The notes under the pieces: generated by a model
What the model saw: only the letters and a program-made list of their open reading frames with translations
Database searches by the model: none
Told to the model about the DNA's origin: nothing
Shown: positions 8,389 to 14,449 of the stretch, piece after piece
Layout: every line of letters starts with the position of its first letter
How positions within the stretch are numbered: position 1 is the stretch's first letter
Source: Pseudomonas sp.
GTDB taxonomy: Bacteria; Pseudomonadota; Gammaproteobacteria; Pseudomonadales; Pseudomonadaceae
Direction: 5' to 3'
NCBI GenBank assembly: GCA_003527165.1
Contig: DPSI01000049.1
Coordinates: 1-14,449 of the forward strand
Length of the DNA stretch: 14,449 nt
Program-made: the position numbers and the translations under genes

Positions 8389-9891
8389 ATGCAGACCCTC
8401 GGCAATCTGATCAACAACGAGGCCGTCGCTGGCCGCTCCGAACGCCATGCGACTGTCTACAATCCGGCCACCGGTGAGCCGCGCCTTTACGTTTCGCTAT
8501 CCTCGGCCGATGAGACCCGCGAGGCCATCGCCGCCGCCCAGGCCGCCTTCGAAGGCTGGGCGAAGACGCCGCCGCTGGTGCGTGCCCGCGTCATGTTCCG
8601 CTTCAAAGCGCTGCTCGAAGCGCGTCGCGACGACGTGGCCCGGCTGATCTCGCTGGAACACGGCAAAGTCTTCTCCGATGCCCAGGGCGAAGTGACCCGC
8701 GGGCTGGAAGTGGTGGAGTTCGCTTGCGGCATCCCGCATCTGCTCAAAGGCGAGTTCTCCTCCAACGTCGGTCGCGACATTGACTCCAACTCGCTGATGC
8801 AACCGCTGGGTGTCTGTGTTGGCATCACGCCGTTCAACTTCCCGGCGATGGTGCCGCTGTGGATGCTGCCGGTGGCCATTGCCTGCGGCAATACCTTCGT
8901 TCTCAAGCCCTCGGAGAAGGACCCGAGCGCGACCATGCTGATCGGCGAGCTGCTGGCTGAAGCCGGGCTGCCGGCCGGCGTGCTGAACATCGTCAACGGC
9001 GACAAGGAGGCGGTGGACGTGCTGCTCACCGATGAGCGCGTGCAGTCGGTGAGCTTCGTCGGCTCGACACCTATCGCCGAGTACATCTACGCGACCGCTT
9101 CGGCCCATGGCAAGCGCTGCCAGGCCCTGGGCGGGGCGAAGAACCACATGGTGATCATGCCCGACGCCGATCCGCAGCAGGTGGTCGGCTCGCTGATGGG
9201 GGCGGCATACGGCTCGGCTGGTGAGCGCTGCATGGCGATCTCGGTGGCCCTGTGCGTCGGCGACGAAGTGGCGGACAACCTGGTCGAGATGCTCAAGGGC
9301 GAGATCGCGCAGATGCGCACCGGTCCCGGCACTGGCGTCGAACCCGAGCCGCACATGGGGCCGCTGGTGACTCGCGAGCATCAGCAGAAGGTGTCCGGTT
9401 ACATCGACTTGGGCGTAGAAGAGGGCGCGACGCTGGTTTGCGACGGCCGAGCACTGAAGGTCGAGGGCTACGAGAATGGCTTCTACGTCGGCCCGACGCT
9501 GTTCGACCGGGTCACGCCGCAGATGCGTATCTACCAGGAGGAAATCTTCGGTCCGGTGCTGGTGGTGGTGCGGGTCGATTCGTTCGATGAGGCGCTGAAA
9601 CTGGTCAATGACCACGAGTTCGGTAACGGCACCTCGATCTTCACCCGCGATGGCGATACCGCGCGGCAGTACGAGGAGAACGTCAAGGTCGGCATGGTCG
9701 GCGTCAACGTGCCGATCCCGGTGCCGATGGCCTTCCATTGCTTCGGTGGCTGGAAGCGCTCGATCTTCGGTCCGTTGAACATGCACGGCCCGGATGGTGT
9801 GCGCTTCTTCACCCGGATGAAGACCGTGACCCGGCGTTGGCCGACCGGTATTCGTGCCGGTGCGGATTTCTCGATGCCCACCATGAAGTAA
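8389..9891 (+). CDS. mmsA: CoA-acylating methylmalonate-semialdehyde dehydrogenase
   Basis: A 500-residue aldehyde dehydrogenase of the MmsA/IolA family, which oxidises malonate or methylmalonate semialdehyde with NAD and CoA to acetyl-CoA or propionyl-CoA plus CO2. The block PFNFPAMVPLWMLPVAIACG (148-167) and LKPSEKDP (172-179) are characteristic, and the catalytic Cys281 is in YGSAGERCMAIS. The segment ALGGAKNHMVIMPDAD (246-261) lacks the Glu general base of ordinary aldehyde dehydrogenases, as is normal in this family. Family members act in valine, inositol, beta-alanine and 3-hydroxypropionate breakdown. AGGAG (8376-8380) overlaps the end of the preceding gene and lies 8 nt before the ATG, so the two genes form one operon. 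A hairpin terminator follows at 9970-9993. No mmsB-type 3-hydroxyisobutyrate dehydrogenase is adjacent; the iron-type dehydrogenase takes that position. Confidence 0.92.
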   Translation: MQTLGNLINNEAVAGRSERHATVYNPATGEPRLYVSLSSADETREAIAAAQAAFEGWAKTPPLVRARVMFRFKALLEARRDDVARLISLEHGKVFSDAQGEVTRGLEVVEFACGIPHLLKGEFSSNVGRDIDSNSLMQPLGVCVGITPFNFPAMVPLWMLPVAIACGNTFVLKPSEKDPSATMLIGELLAEAGLPAGVLNIVNGDKEAVDVLLTDERVQSVSFVGSTPIAEYIYATASAHGKRCQALGGAKNHMVIMPDADPQQVVGSLMGAAYGSAGERCMAISVALCVGDEVADNLVEMLKGEIAQMRTGPGTGVEPEPHMGPLVTREHQQKVSGYIDLGVEEGATLVCDGRALKVEGYENGFYVGPTLFDRVTPQMRIYQEEIFGPVLVVVRVDSFDEALKLVNDHEFGNGTSIFTRDGDTARQYEENVKVGMVGVNVPIPVPMAFHCFGGWKRSIFGPLNMHGPDGVRFFTRMKTVTRRWPTGIRAGADFSMPTMK

Positions 9892-9969
9892 CGCGATGGC
9901 GCTGGGCGGGCATGCCTCGCCCGGCGTTGCGACGCTTCAGTCAGGTTGCGATCTTTCATTTAGACTTCG

Positions 9970-9993
9970 CCGCCCTTCGGGGCGGAATTTTTT
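9970..9993 (+). terminator. Rho-independent terminator after mmsA
   Basis: CCGCCC (9970-9975), a UUCG-type tetraloop (9976-9979) and GGGCGG (9980-9985) form a very stable stem, followed by AA and six T. It lies 78 bases after the mmsA stop codon and 29 bases before the regulator's ATG, so it should end or reduce transcription into the regulator gene. Confidence 0.8.
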
Positions 9994-10022
9994 ATCTACC
10001 GACGGCAAGCGGGCTTCGATCA

Positions 10023-10784
10023 ATGCGCAGTACTCGTGAAAAAGGCTCTTCCATCACCCGTGTGCTGGAAATCATCGAGGCCGTGGCCGCTGCCAAGGAA
10101 CCGCTGAGCCCGACGGCACTGGCGGAGCGGCTCGGCATTCCCAAGGCCAGCGCTCACCGGCTCGTGCAGACGTTGGAAAAAGAGGGCTTTGTGCAGTTCG
10201 GCTTGCGCGGCGGGCTGCTTCCCGGTGACCGACTGCACGCGACGGCGGTGAATATTCTCGGCAGCGGCCGTCACAAGGCATTGCGCCAGGCGATCCTGCG
10301 CGAGCTGTCCGATGAGATCGGTGAAACCTGCGGCCTGTCGGTGCCGGATGGCTTGGACATGCTCTATTTCGATCGTGTACAGACGAACTGGCCGCTGCAG
10401 ATCAACCTGCCCATCGGCAGTCACACGCCGCTCTGGTGCACCGCCAGCGGCAAGCTGTACCTCGCCTCGCTGCCACTGGAGCAGCTGGAAAAGATCCTCC
10501 CGCGCCTGCCGATCCGACAGCTGGCACGCAACACCATCACCGATCTCAGCGCCCTGCGCGACGATCTGGCACGGGTTCGCGAAGAAGACCTGGCCACCGA
10601 TTCGGAGGAATTCATCGACGGCATGGTCGCCTGCGCCGTGCCGGTGCGCGACGGCCGCGGCGAGCTGAGCGCTTGCCTATTCACCCATGCGCCGGTGATT
10701 CGCTGCGCGATGGAGCCGCTGGTGGCTTTTGTGCCACGCCTGCGCGCGGCGGCCAGGGAGCTGGAGGCGATCGTCAGCGGGTGA
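10023..10784 (+). CDS. IclR-family transcriptional regulator
   Basis: A 253-residue DNA-binding regulator. The N-terminal winged helix-turn-helix spans about residues 11-57, with the recognition part LSPTALAERLGIPKASAHRL (28-47). The C-terminal ligand-binding domain follows from about residue 85 and carries the typical LWCTASGKLYLA (137-148) and DGMVACAVPVRDGRG (199-213). Family members bind a small metabolite and repress or activate a nearby catabolic operon. Its position directly downstream of the alcohol dehydrogenase and mmsA genes, and the repeats upstream of that operon, suggest it controls them. The ATG at 10023 is the only sensible start: the frame stays open further upstream but there overlaps mmsA and the terminator. 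No strong ribosome-binding site precedes it (GGCAAGCGGG only), so expression is probably low. No clear own promoter was seen after the terminator. Confidence 0.9.
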   Translation: MRSTREKGSSITRVLEIIEAVAAAKEPLSPTALAERLGIPKASAHRLVQTLEKEGFVQFGLRGGLLPGDRLHATAVNILGSGRHKALRQAILRELSDEIGETCGLSVPDGLDMLYFDRVQTNWPLQINLPIGSHTPLWCTASGKLYLASLPLEQLEKILPRLPIRQLARNTITDLSALRDDLARVREEDLATDSEEFIDGMVACAVPVRDGRGELSACLFTHAPVIRCAMEPLVAFVPRLRAAARELEAIVSG

Positions 10785-10788
10785 AGCT

Positions 10789-10858
10789 GTAGGGCGGGTT
10801 TCAACCCGCCAAGCGGCGCTGACGTCCCGCACCTGCGGCGGATTGAAATCCGCCCTAC
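10789..10858. repeat. Inverted pair of REP-like elements
   Basis: Two 22-bp copies of the same element face each other: one starts GTAGGGCGGG and ends AACCCGCC (10789-10810), the other is its near-perfect reverse complement (10837-10858), differing at two positions that keep each copy self-complementary. Each copy folds on itself (GGCGGGTT/AACCCGCC and GGCGGATT/AATCCGCC), and 26 bases separate them. This is the architecture of REP doublets (REPIN/BIME) of pseudomonads. It sits in the 98-base gap between two convergent genes and probably also ends transcription from both sides. Confidence 0.8.
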
Positions 10859-10882
10859 GATTACGATGCACGCTTCGAGCTG

Positions 10883-12892
10883 CTACCGCTTCAACATCGC
10901 CCGCATAGCGGCCAGGGCGTCGTTGCCGCGGGCGGCTTTGACTTCGGCCGGCGCTTCGTCCTGGCCCTCCCATTCCAGGTCTTCCTGCGGCAGTTCGTCG
11001 AGGAAACGGCTGGGCATGCATTCGATGATTTCGCCGTACTGCTTGCGCTTGGCGGCAAAGGTCATCGCCAGATTCTGCCGTGCGCGGGTGATGCCGACGT
11101 AGGCCAGGCGGCGTTCTTCCTCGATGGTGTCAGCCTCGATGCTGGAACGGTGCGGGAGGATTTCCTCTTCCATGCCCAGGATGAAGACGTAGGGAAACTC
11201 CAGACCCTTGGAGGCGTGCAAGGTCATCATCTGCACGCCCTCGGCGCCTTCTTCCTCTTCCTGCTGGCGTTCGAGCATGTCGCGCAACACCAGCTTGGCG
11301 ATGGCTTCCTCGATGGTCATGCCGCCTTCTTCGTCTTTCTCCAGGGTGTTTTTCAGCGCATCGATAAGGAACCAGACGTTGCCCATGCGAAAATCCGCGG
11401 CTTTGTCGCTGGAGGTCTGCGAGCGCACCCAGGTCTCATAGTCGATATCCATGACCATGCTGCGCAACGCGGCGATCGGGTCGTTCTGCGCGCATTGCTG
11501 ACGCAGGTTGTCCATGTAGCGCTTGAAGCGCGACAGGCGATCGGTGAAACGGCTGTCCAGATGCTCGCCGAGGCCCATCTCGTCGCAGGCGGTGTACATG
11601 GAAATCTTACGCGCGGTGGCATAGTTACCGAGCTTTTCCAGCGTGGTCGAACCTATTTCCCGACGCGGCACATTGATCACTCGCAGGAAGGCGTTGTCGT
11701 CGTCCGGGTTGACCAGCAGGCGGAAGTAGCTCATCAGGTCCTTCACTTCCTGACGCGCGAAGAAGCTGGTGCCACCGGACAGCCGATAGGGAATCTGGTG
11801 GTGCTGCAGCTTCAGCTCGATCAGCTTGGCCTGGTAATTGCCGCGGTAGAGAATGGCGAAATCACTGTAGGGCCGCTCGGTCTTCAGATGCAGGGTGAGG
11901 ATTTCCATCGCGACGCGTTCGGCCTCGGCTTCCTCATTGCGGCAGCGAATCACCCGGATCGCATCGCCGTGCCCCATTTCCGACCACAGTTGCTTTTCGA
12001 AGGCGTGCGGGTTGTTGGCGATCAGCACGTTCGCGCATTTGAGGATGCGGCTGGTGGAACGGTAGTTCTGCTCGAGCATCACCACCTTCAACGAGGGAAA
12101 GTCTTCCTTCAGCTGCATCAGGTTTTCCGGCCGTGCGCCACGCCAGGCATAAATCGATTGGTCGTCGTCGCCCACGACGGTGAAGTGCGCGCGTTCCTGC
12201 ACCAGCAGCTTGACCAGCAGGTACTGGCTGGCGTTGGTGTCCTGGTACTCGTCCACCAGCATGTAGCGGACCTTGTTGCGCCACTTCTCCAGTACCTCGG
12301 GATGGTTCTGAAACAGCTTCACCGGCTGCATGATCAGGTCGTCGAAGTCCACCGCGTTGTACGCCTTGAGCGTGCGCTGGTAGTGGATATAGACGATCGC
12401 CGCAGTTTGCTCTTTCGGGTTGCGCGCGTTATCCAGGGCCTCTTCAGGCAGGATCAGGTCGTTCTTCCAGTTGCCGATGTAGCCCTTGATCTCGTCCACG
12501 CCGTCATCGCCGGCGTACTCCTTCTGCATGATGTCGGTCAGCAGCGCCTTGATGTCCCCCTCGTCGAAGATCGAGAAACCCGGCTTGTAGCCGAGCTTGG
12601 CGTATTCCTTGCGTATGATGTTCAGACCGAGATTGTGAAAGGTCGAGACCGTCAGCCCACGCCCTTCACCGCCGCGCAGCAGGCTGCTGACGCGCTCCTT
12701 CATCTCTCGCGCGGCCTTGTTGGTGAAGGTCACGGCGACGATATATTGCGCGCGGATGCCGCATTGCTGGATCAGGTAGGCGATCTTGCGGGTGATCACG
12801 CTGGTCTTGCCGGAGCCGGCGCCGGCGAGCACCAGCATGGGGCCGCCGACATAGTTCACGGCTTCCTGCTGCCGGGGATTGAGTCGGGACAT
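10883..12892 (-). CDS. rep: ATP-dependent DNA helicase Rep
   Basis: A 669-residue superfamily 1A 3'-to-5' DNA helicase, close to the length of E. coli Rep (673). It removes protein blocks and helps restart replication forks at the chromosome. Motifs in order: Q-motif region NPRQQEAV (5-12), Walker A AGAGSGKT (23-30), Ia VTFTNKAA (54-61), Walker B VDEYQDTN (213-220), III GDDDQSIYAWRG (241-252), IV EQNYRST (274-280), V MTLHASKGLEF, and VI RRLAYVGITRARQNL near the C-terminus. The spacing and the NAVDFDDL segment (179-186) favour Rep over UvrD or PcrA. The ATG at 12892 gives the normal family N-terminus; the ribosome-binding site is weak (GAACGAAG). It is convergent with the IclR gene, with the REP doublet between them, and divergent from the GGDEF/EAL gene. 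Confidence 0.95.
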   Translation of the reverse strand: MSRLNPRQQEAVNYVGGPMLVLAGAGSGKTSVITRKIAYLIQQCGIRAQYIVAVTFTNKAAREMKERVSSLLRGGEGRGLTVSTFHNLGLNIIRKEYAKLGYKPGFSIFDEGDIKALLTDIMQKEYAGDDGVDEIKGYIGNWKNDLILPEEALDNARNPKEQTAAIVYIHYQRTLKAYNAVDFDDLIMQPVKLFQNHPEVLEKWRNKVRYMLVDEYQDTNASQYLLVKLLVQERAHFTVVGDDDQSIYAWRGARPENLMQLKEDFPSLKVVMLEQNYRSTSRILKCANVLIANNPHAFEKQLWSEMGHGDAIRVIRCRNEEAEAERVAMEILTLHLKTERPYSDFAILYRGNYQAKLIELKLQHHQIPYRLSGGTSFFARQEVKDLMSYFRLLVNPDDDNAFLRVINVPRREIGSTTLEKLGNYATARKISMYTACDEMGLGEHLDSRFTDRLSRFKRYMDNLRQQCAQNDPIAALRSMVMDIDYETWVRSQTSSDKAADFRMGNVWFLIDALKNTLEKDEEGGMTIEEAIAKLVLRDMLERQQEEEEGAEGVQMMTLHASKGLEFPYVFILGMEEEILPHRSSIEADTIEEERRLAYVGITRARQNLAMTFAAKRKQYGEIIECMPSRFLDELPQEDLEWEGQDEAPAEVKAARGNDALAAMRAMLKR

Positions 12893-13137
12893 CTTCGTTC
12901 GGTCTGTTGAAGCGGGGGGCGAGAGTTTAGCAGGGCTCGTCCTGCAAATTGGCGTCGTCGGGCTGCGGGAGCTACCGATCGTCGCCGGCGATACTTGGTT
13001 ATGGGGCGCAATGCTCTAGTCTATGCGCCGCGGCGCCCGCTTTAGGCTGATCGGCCTGCCGTCCCGCTTTGCACAGGGAGGTGTAAACCGTCGAGGTGGC
13101 CAGCCATCTTCTGCTCCGCACGAACCGGGGATACACC
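12893..13137. promoter_or_regulatory. Divergent intergenic region between rep and the GGDEF/EAL gene
   Basis: These 245 bases separate two divergent genes and must contain both promoters. No clear hexamer pair, repeat or conserved operator was recognised. A GGGG at 13127-13130 serves as a likely ribosome-binding site for the rightward gene. Confidence 0.3.
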
Positions 13138-14449
13138 GTGACAGCGTCCTTACAACCTATGCGTCTGGTTCTGCTGGCCGACGAGCCCGAGTGGGAGGCA
13201 CGCCTGCGTGCCGCACTGACCGCGCTGCGCAGCGATCACCTGCTGCTGGTCGCGGACGACTGGCCGACCGCTTCTGCGCATCTGGCCGAAGCGGGCCACG
13301 TGCTGCTGCTCGCTACGCCGCGCCGTCGTCCTGCTTCGGGTCGTTTCCCTTGGCCGACGATTCTCCTGCTCGACGAGGAGCCCGACGAGGCGCCTGAAGG
13401 TGTCGTTGATTGGCTAGTCGGCTCGCAGTTCAGCCCCGATGTGTTGCGCCGCAGCCTGCGTTATGCCCGGGAACGGTGCGGTCTGCATGCCGCTTTGCAG
13501 CGCCTGGCGGAACAGGACCCGCTAACCGGTATCGCCAACCGGCAGGGGTTCCAAGCCGTGCTCGAGGCGCAGCTGGCCGAGCATGACGGTGAAGGCTTGG
13601 CCCTGGGGCTTCTGGATCTGGACAATTTCCGTCGAGTCAATGACACGCTCGGCCATCAGGCCGGTGATCGCTTGATTTTGCAGGTAGTGGCGCGATTGAA
13701 GGCGCAGCTTGAGGTAGGAGATCGGGTCGCCCGCCTGGGTGGCGACGAATTCGCCTTGTTGCTCGATACCGCGCGCCGCGCCGGGCGCGCCCAAAAAGTG
13801 GCTGACCGTGTGGTGGAGGCGCTGGCCGAGCCGTACTGGCTCGATGGCGAAAGTCTGATGCTCGGCTGCAGCCTGGGTCTGGCCCACGCCAAAGCCGACA
13901 CCGATGCAGATCAATTGTTGTGGCTGGCGCAGGTTGCTATGCGCCATGCCAAGGCCAGGCAAGGATGTACCTGGTACCTCTACAACGAGCGGGTAAACCG
14001 CAGCGCCAGCAGCCTGGCGGATCTGGAGGGCGAACTGCGGCGTGCGCTGCGTCGCGACGATCTAGAGCTGCATTACCAGCCGCGGCTGTGTATCAGAACC
14101 GGGCGCATCGTTGGCCTGGAAGCCCTGGTGCGCTGGCCTCATGCCTCGCGCGGCCTGCTGGCTCCGGATGAATTCATCCCCATGGCAGAGGAGAGCGGGC
14201 TGATTGTACCGCTGGGCTACTGGGTCATTTCGCGGGCGCTGCGCGACATGCAGAGCCTGCGCGAAAACGGCGCCGGCGAATTGCATATGGCCGTCAATCT
14301 GTCGTTCCGGCAGTTCCAGGATAGCCAGCTGCTGGCTACCCTGCAGCGGCTGATCGAGGAACGCGGAGTGGACCCGCATTGGCTGGAATTCGAACTCACC
14401 GAGACCGCGGTGATGCGACGCAGCGAACAGGTAAGCGGCACGATGAGTA
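13138..14449 (+). CDS. Pseudo-receiver/GGDEF/EAL cyclic-di-GMP protein, partial
   Basis: The first 437 residues of a two-domain cyclic-di-GMP enzyme, cut by the window end. Residues 8-112 look like a receiver domain (LVLLADEPE at 10-18), but the usual phospho-acceptor Asp position reads VLLLATP (55-61), so it is probably not phosphorylated. The GGDEF domain starts at DPLTGIANR (127-135) and has DLDNF (160-164) and an intact RLGGDEF (199-205); no RxxD inhibitory site precedes it. The EAL domain starts at LHYQPRL (311-317) with intact EALVRW (328-333), then AVNLS (385-389) and ELTE (419-422), so the phosphodiesterase residues visible so far are present. Both activities are possible. The GTG at 13138 is favoured by GGGG 7 nt upstream; an in-frame ATG at 13159 is the alternative. 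The position beside rep matches PA5295 (ProE, a phosphodiesterase) of P. aeruginosa, from memory. Confidence 0.88.
   Translation, partial: MTASLQPMRLVLLADEPEWEARLRAALTALRSDHLLLVADDWPTASAHLAEAGHVLLLATPRRRPASGRFPWPTILLLDEEPDEAPEGVVDWLVGSQFSPDVLRRSLRYARERCGLHAALQRLAEQDPLTGIANRQGFQAVLEAQLAEHDGEGLALGLLDLDNFRRVNDTLGHQAGDRLILQVVARLKAQLEVGDRVARLGGDEFALLLDTARRAGRAQKVADRVVEALAEPYWLDGESLMLGCSLGLAHAKADTDADQLLWLAQVAMRHAKARQGCTWYLYNERVNRSASSLADLEGELRRALRRDDLELHYQPRLCIRTGRIVGLEALVRWPHASRGLLAPDEFIPMAEESGLIVPLGYWVISRALRDMQSLRENGAGELHMAVNLSFRQFQDSQLLATLQRLIEERGVDPHWLEFELTETAVMRRSEQVSGTMS

Noticed and set aside
8497..9786. Long open frame on the minus strand opposite mmsA
   Set aside because: Low-complexity His/Arg-rich translation with no domain, fully covered by the well-supported mmsA.
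9738..10022. N-terminal extension of the IclR regulator
   Set aside because: The open frame overlaps mmsA and runs through the terminator; the family N-terminus fits the ATG at 10023.
11150..12910. 586-codon open frame on the plus strand opposite rep
   Set aside because: rep has all helicase motifs in order; the antisense translation has none and is an artefact of codon bias.

Overview
The window looks like chromosome of a pseudomonad, most likely Pseudomonas/Stutzerimonas. GC is high throughout. A rep helicase sits next to a divergent GGDEF/EAL protein, with xpt on the same side of the helicase. From memory, P. aeruginosa PAO1 has the comparable order PA5295 (GGDEF/EAL), PA5296 (rep), PA5298 (xpt). 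The exact species cannot be fixed from the sequence.

Layout. (1) 96-614 (+) encodes a small cupin, convergent with xpt (668-1240, -). (2) 1430-5181 (-) is a tight sugar operon, transcribed right to left: a GH13 alpha-glucosidase, a GH13 trehalose-synthase-like gene, and a DUF1080 protein. The middle gene is interrupted by one in-frame amber codon at 2538-2540. Several hairpins (1303-1427) separate this operon from xpt. (3) Divergent from it, 5354-6990 (+) carries a GAPDH-family dehydrogenase and a formiminotransferase-cyclodeaminase-like protein, 2 nt apart. (4) 7217-10784 (+) carries an iron-type alcohol dehydrogenase, a CoA-acylating (methyl)malonate-semialdehyde dehydrogenase and an IclR regulator. 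The upstream region has repeated CGAGA/TCTCG elements, and a UUCG hairpin terminator lies between mmsA and the regulator. (5) A pair of inverted REP-like repeats (10789-10858) lies between the convergent iclR-type gene and rep (10883-12892, -). (6) 13138 to the window end (+) is a pseudo-receiver/GGDEF/EAL protein cut by the window edge.

How the genes may work together. The GH13 enzymes would release or transfer glucose units from small alpha-glucosides inside the cell, and the GAPDH paralogue could act on the resulting triose phosphate; that link is inference. The alcohol dehydrogenase and MmsA-type enzyme make a plausible two-step path from a short hydroxy compound through a semialdehyde to acetyl- or propionyl-CoA, under the IclR regulator. 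The whole 1430-10784 block looks like variable metabolic cargo between conserved xpt and rep. I found no mobile element, tRNA, rRNA or CRISPR array. The most notable anomaly is the single nonsense codon in the GH13 gene.
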